This document shows, piece by piece, positions 36,448 through 45,551 of a stretch of 64,000 bases of DNA. The stretch lies in the NCBI GenBank assembly GCA_964519835.1, contig CAZFLD010000014.1, forward strand, positions 1 to 64,000, in the 5' to 3' direction. The notes below the pieces were generated by a model that was given only the letters and a program-made list of their open reading frames with translations, had not been told where the DNA came from and ran no database searches. This DNA comes from CAZFLD01 sp964519835 (GTDB lineage Bacteria > Spirochaetota > Spirochaetia > DSM-27196 > CAZFLD01). How positions within the stretch are numbered: position 1 is the stretch's first letter; every line of letters begins with the position of its first letter. Position numbers and translations under genes: made by a program.

Positions 36448-37655
36448 AAAAACCTGAAGTTGTGCATGAGCTCGAAATCAAGTTTGGGAACGAGTATGGC
36501 CCCGAGGAAGAGCAGGCGGCAATCGATGTTATTCGAACAGGAGCCCCCTCGTGCGGGGCGAAGGTAAAAGAGTTTGAGGACGCTTTCGCCGCCTACTGCG
36601 GGACCAGATACGCGCTTACCTGTACGTCCGCAACAACGGGCCTGACACTCTCCGGGATTGCTGCAGGGGTTGGCGCTGACACCGAAGTCATTACAACACC
36701 CTTGAGCTGGATTGCTACTGCAATGGCCTACACCGCACTCGGGGCGGAGGTCAAATTCTGTGACGTAGATCCCAACACCCTCAATATGGACCCGGATACG
36801 TTAGAGGCCCTTATCACGGAAAGGACCAAGGCCATCGTGCCGGTGCACTTGGCCGGCAACTGCTGTGAGATGGACCGGATTATGGAGATTGCCGATCGCC
36901 ACGGTATTGTTGTTATCGAGGACTGTGCCCACGCACCTGGCGCCGAGTACAACGGAAAACGTGCGGGCAATCTTGGAAACATGGGTGTGTTTAGCTTTCA
37001 CCAACAGAAAAACATGGCGACGCTCGGTGAGGGAGGCATGGTCACTACCAACGACAAAAAACTCTTTGACGCCGTGCTGTCCTATAGATCACTCTGCTGT
37101 CGTATATACGGTGGTAGCGACAAGTACCTTCCGATAGACGAGGTGAAGCACCCGATGAACAAGGCCTACTGGATGCTTCAGTTCGACGATATTGGATTCA
37201 ACTTCCGCATGACGGACATTCAGGCCGCGGTGGGACTCGAGCAGCTCAAGAAAGTAGATGGCTTCAATCGCAAGCGACGAGAGGTCGCAGCAAAGCTGGA
37301 CCATGCGCTTGCCGGCGTCCCCACCGTCCGGACCCCAATAAACGAAGACCATTGTCTTCCGACGCGGCACCTTTACCCAATCCAGCTTGCGGAGAATCAT
37401 CCGCTGGGCAAACGAGATTTTATGTGGGAGATGTACTATACCCACGGCATCAAGGTCTGGAACCACTACATGCCGATGCACCTTACAGAGCCCTACCTCG
37501 AGCGCGGACACACGGCCGGGGAGTGCCCGGTAGCGGAGAAAGCGCACGATTGCTTCGTAACGCTCCCTATCCATCCACGGCTCACCGATGAGGCCGTCTT
37601 GTATATGGCGGATTGTGTCAAGGATCTCAGCCTGTCTGCGGAGGAGACCGCGTGA
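36444..37655 (+). CDS. DegT/DnrJ/EryC1-family PLP-dependent sugar aminotransferase
   Basis: The 403-residue fold-type I aminotransferase has the catalytic lysine at about 189 in FSFHQQKNMATLGEGG, the PLP-binding EDCAHAPGAEY near 159, and the dimer motif NFRMTDIQAAVGLEQL near 253. It transfers an amino group to a keto-sugar, normally nucleotide-linked, or acts as a sugar dehydratase in related proteins; the conserved lysine favours transamination. It overlaps genes on both sides (ATGA upstream, GTGA downstream). With the reductase and kinase it forms a sugar-modification unit. Confidence 0.88.
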   Translation: MKKPEVVHELEIKFGNEYGPEEEQAAIDVIRTGAPSCGAKVKEFEDAFAAYCGTRYALTCTSATTGLTLSGIAAGVGADTEVITTPLSWIATAMAYTALGAEVKFCDVDPNTLNMDPDTLEALITERTKAIVPVHLAGNCCEMDRIMEIADRHGIVVIEDCAHAPGAEYNGKRAGNLGNMGVFSFHQQKNMATLGEGGMVTTNDKKLFDAVLSYRSLCCRIYGGSDKYLPIDEVKHPMNKAYWMLQFDDIGFNFRMTDIQAAVGLEQLKKVDGFNRKRREVAAKLDHALAGVPTVRTPINEDHCLPTRHLYPIQLAENHPLGKRDFMWEMYYTHGIKVWNHYMPMHLTEPYLERGHTAGECPVAEKAHDCFVTLPIHPRLTDEAVLYMADCVKDLSLSAEETA

Positions 37656-38845
37656 GCGGGGCGGACACTCGCGCTCACGTCGACTCCGAGGCTCGGCGGG
37701 CTGCCATAATCGAGACCTTCGCGGAATGCTACGGCGGGGAGCCGACTGGTTGGGTTCGCGCACCGGGGCGGGCCGAGCTACTCGGCACCGACACGGACGA
37801 CCACCTTGGCTACGTGATGACCATGTCCATTCATCTGGACACCTGGATCGCTTTCCGGCCTTCCGGCTCGACGCGGTGCAGAATCTTTTCGATGAATCTC
37901 GAGGAGGAGGCAGCCTTTGAAATCGAGGCGGCGCACAAAGCCCCTGAGGCCACCTTCGAACGCTACGTTTCCGGCGTGGCCGCGGCCTTCGCGATACGCG
38001 GCTATCCGGTAGAAGGCGTGGACGCGGTCGTGCACGGCACAGTGCCTGTCGGTGGTGGATTGAGCTCCTCGGCGTCGCTGGAAATTGCTACTGCACAAAT
38101 GTTTATGGCTGTCGGGGGCTTCGAGCCGCCGACGATCGAAATAGCGCTTGCGGCGCAAGAGGCGGAGAACAAATCCGCGGGCGTTATATGTGGTATCCTT
38201 GACCAATACTCCTCCCAGTTTGGAAAGGAACAGACGGCCATACTCCTGGACTGTCGTTCTCTTTCCCACGTCGAGGTGGCCGTTCCAAAAGACATCAGCG
38301 TTGTTGTTTGCGACACAAACTTCAAACGCACTCTCGGCGCCTCGGAATACGGTAACCGCCGCGCGGAGTGTGACGAAGCGACTCGACTTCTCCGAGAAAA
38401 AGACCCGTCGATACACACCCTTCGGGATGTCAATCCCAAACGCTTTGAGGCATTAAAGGCGGTGCTGCCGCCAAAGCTCGAGCCGCGTGCACGCTTTATC
38501 GTTGAGGAGAACGTACGCGTCGTCGAATTTATGTCCGCGGTGGTGCACGACGACAGGTCTGCGATGCAGAGGCTGTGCGCCGCCTCCTACGTCGGAATGC
38601 GGGAATTGTACCAAAAAACAGTCCCCGCCATGGACCACATGTACGATGCAATGACTTCCGCTCCCGGCTGCATCGCGGCACGGCAATCAGGTGGCGGTTT
38701 CGGTGGATGTATGATCGCCTACGTAGAAGCGGCCAGAGTTGACGATTTTGCTGCCGATGTAGTCTCGAAGTACAAAGAGCTTTCCGGGATCGACGCGGCG
38801 GTGTACCCGACGGCGCCCTCCGTGGGTGCCGGCCTGCTCCTCTAG
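37652..38845 (+). CDS. GHMP kinase, galactokinase-like
   Basis: The 397-residue kinase carries the GHMP motifs. The first is RAPGRAELLGTDTDDHLGY at about 37-54 in the place of the galactokinase R-x-NLIGEH-x-DY signature. The second is the ATP loop VPVGGGLSSSASLE at 131-144, followed by GILDQYSSQF. The third is QSGGGFGGC near 348. The first motif departs from standard galactokinase, so the sugar is likely not plain galactose; an amino- or uronic sugar would fit the operon. The GTG start overlaps the aminotransferase stop. Its 3' end overlaps the convergent AraC gene by four bases. Confidence 0.85.
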   Translation: MSGADTRAHVDSEARRAAIIETFAECYGGEPTGWVRAPGRAELLGTDTDDHLGYVMTMSIHLDTWIAFRPSGSTRCRIFSMNLEEEAAFEIEAAHKAPEATFERYVSGVAAAFAIRGYPVEGVDAVVHGTVPVGGGLSSSASLEIATAQMFMAVGGFEPPTIEIALAAQEAENKSAGVICGILDQYSSQFGKEQTAILLDCRSLSHVEVAVPKDISVVVCDTNFKRTLGASEYGNRRAECDEATRLLREKDPSIHTLRDVNPKRFEALKAVLPPKLEPRARFIVEENVRVVEFMSAVVHDDRSAMQRLCAASYVGMRELYQKTVPAMDHMYDAMTSAPGCIAARQSGGGFGGCMIAYVEAARVDDFAADVVSKYKELSGIDAAVYPTAPSVGAGLLL

Positions 38846-39729
38846 TGTGGTTGCGGTTCCGAATCCCTCTCCGAGTACTTCTTTAAGGCCCGGTACAAAC
38901 TCGTCCGTGAGTTGAAGCCACACGCATCGGCGACGTGTTGTGCCGTGCAGTCGTTGTCTTTGAGCATTCGCATAGCGTGGCGAACCCGGAGTTGCGTGAC
39001 AAAACGGGAAAACGTGATTCCGAGTGACTTGTGGAAGTAGGCGGAGAAGTAGGAAGAGCTCATGGCAAAACGATCCGCCACAGAGGTAAGACTCAAGTCC
39101 TCAGGAGCGTGTGCCCGAATGTAGCTGAGGATTCGCTCGAGCTTCTCAACTTGATCCGGGCCGTACTCCTCGTGTAGACCGGGCGCCGGCGTGGTGTCGA
39201 GTCCTGCCATTGTGGTCCGCATAAGCGTGGTAACCAGGGTTAGAAGCAGCGACTTTGTCATAAGCTCGTAGCCCGGACGCTTTTCGCTCATCTCGCGGCC
39301 GATCCGCGCCACTAGATTACCAACCAATTTCGTTTCGCTCTCCGGCAGCTTTATCTGATTGGCAAAATGTGAGCCGTGGTAAAGAAAAAGGCGAAGATAC
39401 CGTGCATCAAAGCTGTCGTCCTCCGAGCGGCATAGAAGCTCCGGGTCGAAGTGAATGGATGTTTCATAGAGGGGATGGTGCCGGCTGAAGGTAAGCCGGT
39501 GGCGCTCGACATTGTTCACAACAATCACATCGCCGGCCTCCACATCAAAGACTTTGTCCTCGATCTCGTAGCGACCGCGACCACGGCGGACGTATGAAAT
39601 CTCGACACAATCGTGCCAGTGGAACACCGGCGAGCTCACTGCAGGCCCATCGGGATGAAAAACTCCCACGGGAAAGTCGGCGTCAGGAGTGCCTACGGTG
39701 TGAAAAATCCGCGCGTCGGCGATGTCCAT
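38842..39729 (-). CDS. AraC-family transcriptional regulator (2)
   Basis: The 295-residue regulator has an N-terminal cupin domain (FHWHDCVEISYVRRGRGRYE, VFDVEAGDVIVV) that binds a sugar-like effector. The two C-terminal helix-turn-helix motifs (LTSVADRFAMSSSYFSAYFH, AQHVADACGFNSRTSLYRAL) are typical of AraC/RhaS. Its ATG follows the TAG of the other AraC gene directly, so the two are cotranscribed. Paralogous to that gene over the whole length. Confidence 0.9.
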   Translation of the reverse strand: MDIADARIFHTVGTPDADFPVGVFHPDGPAVSSPVFHWHDCVEISYVRRGRGRYEIEDKVFDVEAGDVIVVNNVERHRLTFSRHHPLYETSIHFDPELLCRSEDDSFDARYLRLFLYHGSHFANQIKLPESETKLVGNLVARIGREMSEKRPGYELMTKSLLLTLVTTLMRTTMAGLDTTPAPGLHEEYGPDQVEKLERILSYIRAHAPEDLSLTSVADRFAMSSSYFSAYFHKSLGITFSRFVTQLRVRHAMRMLKDNDCTAQHVADACGFNSRTSLYRALKKYSERDSEPQPH

Positions 39730-40641
39730 CTACTCTCCAGAAGGTAACCTCGGCAGCCCCGCACTGTTTGCCACCGCATACGCACGGGGGCTCGAGCCGG
39801 TGGCCTTGCGAAATGCTCGGTAAAAGCTTGCCGGGGTATTAAAGCCACACTCGTAGATCACGTCCAAAACCCGGAGCTTGCCGTCCCTTACCAATGGTAT
39901 TGCCTTTTCGACACGAACCAGCGACAGAAAATCGGAAAATGTTACTCCTATCTGTTTGTGGAACCAACTCGAAAAATAGGAGGCGTTCATGGCAAAGTGG
40001 TCGGCGACTTCGGGAAGTGTCAGGTGAAGCTGCGAGTGGTGCCGTATGTAGGATGTTACACGGTTTAAACGCTGCAACTCATTACGATGCCGCGCAGTGT
40101 CTTCCGGGTCGAAGGACGGATCAAAGCCTCCGTATCGAAGCAGAGCAGTAACCAATGTGAGCAGGTTCGACTTGATCATGAGGTCGTAGAGCGGGGGCCG
40201 CGTCTGGAACTCGGTTTGAATTTGCCTTACCAAGCCAATGTAGTACGTTGCTTCGTCATCGGGGATTCGGACCTTGTTGACGCCGGAGTTCGGCGTGGAC
40301 AAAAACAGCTCCAGATACTTCACGTCGAATCTATCGTCGCGGTCGGAGCACACAAGCGATGGGTCGAAGTGCATAACCGTTTCAAAGAGGCGCGAAGGAG
40401 CTTTGTATCTAACTCGATGCCGTTCGTCACGCTTGATGACCACAAAGTCGTTCTTTTCGACCTCGAAGGTTGTATCTTCAACCTCGTACACTCCGCGACC
40501 GTCCCGTACGTAAGATATCTCCACAAAGTTGTGCCAGTGGTAGCGAGGCATGTTGTTCGCGGGACCGGAGGTGTGGATGACTTCGAATGGAAAGCTCTTC
40601 TCCCACTGCGTAGGCTTCCGTTCAACAGGCGTCCCGTGCAT
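39730..40641 (-). CDS. AraC-family transcriptional regulator (1)
   Basis: The protein of about 303 residues has the same layout as its neighbour: a cupin sensor (YHWHNFVEISYVRDGRGVYE, TFEVEKNDFVVI) and a C-terminal AraC DNA-binding domain (LTLPEVADHFAMNASYFSSW, VLDVIYECGFNTPASFYRAF). The ATG at 40641 has GAGG close in front; the frame opens 33 codons earlier, so the start is not certain. It is divergent from the importer operon at 40833, which it may control across the 190-bp shared region. Confidence 0.85.
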   Translation of the reverse strand: MHGTPVERKPTQWEKSFPFEVIHTSGPANNMPRYHWHNFVEISYVRDGRGVYEVEDTTFEVEKNDFVVIKRDERHRVRYKAPSRLFETVMHFDPSLVCSDRDDRFDVKYLELFLSTPNSGVNKVRIPDDEATYYIGLVRQIQTEFQTRPPLYDLMIKSNLLTLVTALLRYGGFDPSFDPEDTARHRNELQRLNRVTSYIRHHSQLHLTLPEVADHFAMNASYFSSWFHKQIGVTFSDFLSLVRVEKAIPLVRDGKLRVLDVIYECGFNTPASFYRAFRKATGSSPRAYAVANSAGLPRLPSGE

Positions 40642-40832
40642 GACCTCTATGATAGTAACGTCGACTAAACTAGACAATGTGTCTCTCGGCTCCGGCGTTC
40701 GGCGAGCGACAGGATCACAAAATGCGACACAGCCGCACAAAGTACCGCGATTCCCCCTATCATCGGCGTCGATAGGATGAGAAAAATGTTAAGCCTCACA
40801 CCGTTGCGCGTGAAGCTGGGGAGTATCTGTCG

Positions 40833-42065
40833 GTGAAACTGAGATTGCCTCGGCTTATTCCAAGCGAAGAGCGGGTTTCTCCAAAAGAGCCAAAAGAGAA
40901 GGAGCGGCATTCCGGCCCTGAGGGCGCAGTGAACCCAGTGGATCCGGATGAGCAGTTTGCGAAAGAGCTCAAAGAGAGAACCGAGCAACTGGCCTACGCC
41001 TCGCAATGGCGCCTTATGTGGATCAAGTTCAAGAAACACAAAATCGCCCTTGTCGCGGGTGTGATAATCGCCCTTGCCTATTTTCTCGCGATCTTTGCCG
41101 ACTTTTTTACGCCCTACGACCCCAACCGGCGGTTCACCGACCACGCGCTTGTGCAGCCCATGAAGGTGCACTTTGTCGACGAGGGCGGTCAATTCCATCT
41201 CAGGCCCTTTGTCTACGACTACGAGAGGCAGAGGGACCCCGACACCATGCGTCGATACTACGTAGAGGTGAAAAACGAGCCTCACCAAATCCGTTTTTTT
41301 GTCCAGGGCGACGAATATAAACTGCTTGGCTTTATCCCAACGCGACTGCGGCTTTTTGGAACCGAGGAGGGGGGGCGAGTGTTCCTCCTCGGCACCGACC
41401 AGCAGGGCCGGTGTATGCTCTCGCAGATGGTACACGGCGCAAGGGTATCACTCTCAATCGGACTGATTGGCGTTACCCTGAGTTTTTTGTTCGGTATCAT
41501 ACTCGGCGGAATCTCGGGATACTTCGGGGGTGTGATTGACCTTCTTATCCAACGGCTAATCGAGATACTACGGTCGTTTCCCACTCTCCCGCTATGGATG
41601 GCGCTGGCGGCGGCTCTGCCCGTCGACTGGCCCGTAATGCGGCTCTACTTTTTTATAACGCTTATCCTATCGCTGCTCGGCTGGACCACGATGGCAAGAG
41701 TGGTTCGGGGCAAATTTCTTTCCCTTCGAGAGGAAGACTACGTTGCGGCGGCCGACATCGCAGGTGCTTCGCCACGACGAATAATGTTTCGCCATATGCT
41801 GCCGTCGTTTTTGAGTCACCTTATCGCGGCGGCCTCGTTGAGCATTCCCGGCATGATTCTTGGAGAGACCGCCCTCAGCTTCTTGGGGCTCGGCCTTCGC
41901 CGGCCCGCCATCAGCTGGGGCGTATTGCTGCAACAGGCACAAAACATCAATGCCGTTGCGCTATCGCCGTGGCTGCTGCTCGCAGTCATCCCTGTTGTGG
42001 TGATCGTTTTGGCGTTCAACTTTTTTGGTGATGGAGTTCGAGACGCTGCCGATCCCTACAATTGA
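40833..42065 (+). CDS. ABC importer permease, DppC/OppC type
   Basis: The 410-residue inner-membrane permease has a long hydrophilic N-terminus (about 70 residues rich in Glu, Lys, Pro), a first membrane segment (IALVAGVIIALAYFLAIF), a large extracytoplasmic loop (roughly 100-190), and five further membrane segments with the cytoplasmic EAA loop (ADIAGASPRRIMFRHMLPSF). The usual GTDxxGRD motif reads GTDQQGRCM. Family members import peptides, but in this context oligosaccharide uptake is plausible. A GTG start is used. The ATP-binding genes follow. The partner permease is 6.6 kb downstream. Confidence 0.88.
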   Translation: MKLRLPRLIPSEERVSPKEPKEKERHSGPEGAVNPVDPDEQFAKELKERTEQLAYASQWRLMWIKFKKHKIALVAGVIIALAYFLAIFADFFTPYDPNRRFTDHALVQPMKVHFVDEGGQFHLRPFVYDYERQRDPDTMRRYYVEVKNEPHQIRFFVQGDEYKLLGFIPTRLRLFGTEEGGRVFLLGTDQQGRCMLSQMVHGARVSLSIGLIGVTLSFLFGIILGGISGYFGGVIDLLIQRLIEILRSFPTLPLWMALAAALPVDWPVMRLYFFITLILSLLGWTTMARVVRGKFLSLREEDYVAAADIAGASPRRIMFRHMLPSFLSHLIAAASLSIPGMILGETALSFLGLGLRRPAISWGVLLQQAQNINAVALSPWLLLAVIPVVVIVLAFNFFGDGVRDAADPYN

Positions 42066-42090
42066 CCTTGGAGAAGGACCAAACAAATAC

Positions 42091-43110
42091 ATGAGTGAAA
42101 AGTTATTGGAGGTGCGAGACCTTCACGTTTTCTTTCGCACCCAACTAGGCGTCGTCAAGGCGGTGGACGGTGTTACCTTCGACGTAGAAAAAGAGAAGAC
42201 TGTCGGCCTCGTCGGCGAAAGCGGCTGTGGAAAGTCGGTGACCAGTATGGCCCTGTTACAGCTGGTTGCAAAGCCCGGCAGGATTGATTCCGGCGAAATC
42301 GTCTATCACTCTGAAGATGGTGAGGTTGATCTGGCTTCCCTCGATTCAAAAAAGAGTAAGCAAATACGTTCTATCCGCGGCACGGACTTTGGCATCGTCT
42401 TCCAGGAACCAATGACAAGCTTGAGTGCGATTCACACAATTGGCAATCAGATCATCGAGCGAATCCTGACCCACGAGCGGAAAGTTTCAAAGGCTGAGGC
42501 GCGCGAGCGGGTTATCGAACGCCTCAACGAAGTTGGCTTGCCGCGTCCCGCGCAACTCATTGATCGTTACACCTTTGAGCTTTCGGGAGGCATGCGGCAG
42601 CGGGCTATGATTGCCATGGCACTCGCCTGCAATCCGCGGATGCTCATCGCCGACGAGCCCACCACCGCCTTGGATGTCACGGTCCAGGCGCAAATCCTGG
42701 AACTGATAGATCGACTCAAGTCCGAGCACCATATGTCGGTCTTGAACATTACTCACGACTTGGGCGTTATTGCAGAGCTCGCCGATATCGTGATTGTGAT
42801 GTATTTGGGCGTCATCGTGGAGCGGGCAACCGTGGAGCAGATCTTCGAGAACCCACTTCATCCGTATACAAAGGCGCTTATGCGTTCCATCCCCTCGGCG
42901 AACGATGCCAAAAAAGGCGCATTGGCGGAGATTAAGGGCTCGGTTCCGAGTCCATACCTTCGGCCCAAGGGCTGTCGTTTTGGCCCCCGCTGTGAGTTTT
43001 TTATGAAGGGGCTCTGTGATAGAGAGGAGCCGGAGTTGTACACACCACAGAGCGGTCACGACGTTCGATGTTATCTCTACACGGAAGAGGGTCGACAGTA
43101 TGGCAAGTGA
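42091..43110 (+). CDS. ABC importer ATP-binding protein, DppD/OppD type
   Basis: The 339-residue ATPase has Walker A GESGCGKS, the signature LSGGMRQR, Walker B ADEPTTALD and the H-loop THD, plus the C-terminal oligopeptide-family tail with a cysteine-rich segment (GCRFGPRCEFFMKGLCDREEP) that in related proteins binds an iron-sulfur cluster. The ATG at 42091 is chosen over upstream starts because the conserved EKLLEVRDL begins there. It overlaps the next gene by 11 bp. Confidence 0.92.
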   Translation: MSEKLLEVRDLHVFFRTQLGVVKAVDGVTFDVEKEKTVGLVGESGCGKSVTSMALLQLVAKPGRIDSGEIVYHSEDGEVDLASLDSKKSKQIRSIRGTDFGIVFQEPMTSLSAIHTIGNQIIERILTHERKVSKAEARERVIERLNEVGLPRPAQLIDRYTFELSGGMRQRAMIAMALACNPRMLIADEPTTALDVTVQAQILELIDRLKSEHHMSVLNITHDLGVIAELADIVIVMYLGVIVERATVEQIFENPLHPYTKALMRSIPSANDAKKGALAEIKGSVPSPYLRPKGCRFGPRCEFFMKGLCDREEPELYTPQSGHDVRCYLYTEEGRQYGK

Positions 43111-44116
43111 TCAAGTCGTCCTCGAGACAAGAGAGCTCAAGACGCACTTTCCGATTAAGTCCGGCGTGTTTAAGCGGGTGGTTGGCCACGTCAAGGCCGT
43201 CGACGGAGTTAGCCTCAAGCTTCATGAGAACGAGACGCTTGGTGTTGTTGGTGAAAGCGGCTGCGGAAAGACCTCGCTTCTCAAGACCATCATACGCATT
43301 GTAAGCCCCGCCGCCGGCGAGATTCTGTTTCGCCAAGACGGCGATCTCGTCGACATCGCGCAAATGGAAAAACCGGAGCTGCGAAAGATTCGTCGCTCGA
43401 TGCAGATGATCTTTCAGGATCCGTACTCATCTCTTAATCCTCGTATTCCCATCTGGGAGGTCATAGGCGAACCCTTGATGGTACACAACATCCTCAAGGG
43501 AGATGAGCTCCGGGCTCGTGTCGAAGAGCTTTTGATTCAGGTTGGTCTTGACTCCTCCTACATGCAGCGCTACCCCCACGCCTTTAGCGGTGGACAGCGA
43601 CAGCGGATAGGGGTCGCGCGAGCCTTGGCGTTGAATCCCAAGGTCATTCTTTGCGACGAGCCAACCTCCGCGCTTGATGTATCCGTGCAGGCACAGATCC
43701 TGAACCTTATGGTTCGCCTTCAAACGGAGTATAACCTCTCCTATCTCTTTATCTCCCACGATCTCGGGGTCATCAAGCTCATTTCCGACCGGGTGGCGGT
43801 GATGTACGTCGGCAACGTTGTTGAGTCTGCGGATACTCGGGAGCTATTTCAGAATCCGCGCCATCCTTATACCGAAGCACTTCTGTCGGCGGTCCCACAA
43901 CCGGACCCACGGCATAAAAGCCGACGCATCCTTGTTGAAGGCGACGTCGCGGACCCTGCCAACGTCCCCAAAGGATGCCCTTTTCATCAACGGTGCCGCT
44001 ATGTTCAAGATATCTGCCGTACGGAGAAGCCTCCACTTGTTCCCGTAAAGGGAGACCAACGACACCTGTCTGCATGCCATTTTAGCGAAACCCTCGAACT
44101 CGAGAGTTTTGGCTGA
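43100..44116 (+). CDS. ABC importer ATP-binding protein, DppF/OppF type
   Basis: The 338-residue second ATPase has Walker A GESGCGKT, the signature FSGGQRQR, Walker B CDEPTSALD, the H-loop SHD and the C-terminal cysteine tail (GCPFHQRCRYVQDIC). It works as a heterodimer with the preceding ATPase. The start lies inside the end of the preceding gene, so both are likely made in equal amounts. The GH4 gene begins 16 nt after its stop. Confidence 0.92.
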   Translation: MASDQVVLETRELKTHFPIKSGVFKRVVGHVKAVDGVSLKLHENETLGVVGESGCGKTSLLKTIIRIVSPAAGEILFRQDGDLVDIAQMEKPELRKIRRSMQMIFQDPYSSLNPRIPIWEVIGEPLMVHNILKGDELRARVEELLIQVGLDSSYMQRYPHAFSGGQRQRIGVARALALNPKVILCDEPTSALDVSVQAQILNLMVRLQTEYNLSYLFISHDLGVIKLISDRVAVMYVGNVVESADTRELFQNPRHPYTEALLSAVPQPDPRHKSRRILVEGDVADPANVPKGCPFHQRCRYVQDICRTEKPPLVPVKGDQRHLSACHFSETLELESFG

Positions 44117-44132
44117 GTTCTAGGGGACATCC

Positions 44133-45479
44133 ATGCCGGTAAAGATTGCAATTGTAGGCGCCGGGAGCGCCACCTTTTCCCTAAGCCTCGTGCGGGATCT
44201 CTGCCTCACCCCGAGCCTGTCCGACAGCCTCATCCACATGATGGACGTCGACGAGTCGCGCCTGGATGGGGTGCACCGTCTTGCCGAGCGCTACTCCCAG
44301 GAGCTCGGAAACAAGCTCGACATAAAAAAGACGACCGATAGAGTCGAGTGCATCACCGACGCGGACTTTGTTATTCACACTGCCTTAGGCCCCGGTCTAT
44401 ACCGGCTTGTTGAGGGCTGGCAAGTCGCCTTTCGCCACGGCTATCGATTCGGCGGTAGCTTGCACATCGTCCATGACGAGGCGTTTTGGATTAACTATCA
44501 CCAATTGGTCTTGATGGAGAGCATTGCCCACGATGTAGCAAAACACTGCCCCAATGCATGGTACGTGCTTGTCGCCAATCCGGTCCTCGCCGGAATGACG
44601 TATCTCGCTCGCAAGTACCCTGAGCTCAAGACCGTCGGCTTGTGTCATGGCTACAGCGGGGTGCTCAGACTGGCGGAAGAGCTGGGCTTGGATTCTGCAG
44701 AGATCAGCTACGACATCCCGGGGGTAAACCACTTTGTCTGGTTAACCAGATTCGAGCACAACGGCAAAAACGCCTACCCCGTTCTTGATCGCTGGATAGA
44801 TCAGCAGTCGGAGGAACACTTCGCAAGCTGTCCCGCGAGCAGTCATATGGGACCAAAGGCAATCGACTTGTACAAACGCTTTGGGGTCTTCCCCATAGGC
44901 GATACCGGCAATCCCGGCGGCGGTTCGTGGGGCTACTGGTACCACGCGGATACCGCCGCCGAGCAACGATGGAACGAGGATCCCTGGAACTGGTATCGGA
45001 AGATGATCATAAACGGAAACGATAGAGTCGATCGGATCAACAGAGTCGCCGCGGACCAATCGGTGAAGGTCATCGAGGAGTTCGGCTCGGGCAAATCCCA
45101 CGAAGTCATGGTTCCGCTTGTGGAGTGCCTTGCCGGCTACGGCGAACAGGAGCTGATCGTCAATGTCGCGAACTCAGGTGGTTTTGTGGAGGGCGTCCCC
45201 ACGGACTTTGAAGTCGAGGTTCCCGCCATTGTAAACAGCAGCGGCATTTACCCGCGCCGCCCAAAGCAGCTTCCGAGTGAGCTGCAGCACTTTCTGCAAC
45301 GGGACCGAGTTGCTCCGGTGGAGCTGGAGCTCGCCGCCTACGAGAATGGTCGCAAGGACTATTTGGTGGAGCTCGTGCTGATGGACCCCTGGACCCGGAC
45401 CGCGGAGCAGGCGGGGTCGCTTGTTGAGGAGATTCTAAATATTCCTTACCACGAGCCGATGAAACGGCACTATCGATAG
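44133..45479 (+). CDS. GH4-family glycosidase, alpha-galacturonidase/alpha-glucosidase type
   Basis: The 448-residue NAD-dependent glycosidase has GAGSATFS at 9-16 (NAD loop), the metal-binding Cys171-His172 in GLCHGYSG, and the second histidine in GVNH at 200, all hallmarks of family GH4. These enzymes cleave by oxidation and elimination with NAD and Mn. The start LVANPV and CHG spacing resemble the alpha-galacturonidase (LplD-like) subgroup more than LacD or MelA, but this is by eye. Its place between importer parts suggests it hydrolyses the imported oligosaccharide. GGGGA precedes the ATG. Confidence 0.82.
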   Translation: MPVKIAIVGAGSATFSLSLVRDLCLTPSLSDSLIHMMDVDESRLDGVHRLAERYSQELGNKLDIKKTTDRVECITDADFVIHTALGPGLYRLVEGWQVAFRHGYRFGGSLHIVHDEAFWINYHQLVLMESIAHDVAKHCPNAWYVLVANPVLAGMTYLARKYPELKTVGLCHGYSGVLRLAEELGLDSAEISYDIPGVNHFVWLTRFEHNGKNAYPVLDRWIDQQSEEHFASCPASSHMGPKAIDLYKRFGVFPIGDTGNPGGGSWGYWYHADTAAEQRWNEDPWNWYRKMIINGNDRVDRINRVAADQSVKVIEEFGSGKSHEVMVPLVECLAGYGEQELIVNVANSGGFVEGVPTDFEVEVPAIVNSSGIYPRRPKQLPSELQHFLQRDRVAPVELELAAYENGRKDYLVELVLMDPWTRTAEQAGSLVEEILNIPYHEPMKRHYR

Positions 45480-45551
45480 GACTATGGCAAACAGAAACAA
45501 CATCGTTGCCGGTGGTTCGGCCAATCCGGGTGCCGGTCTGGGGAATGGCCG

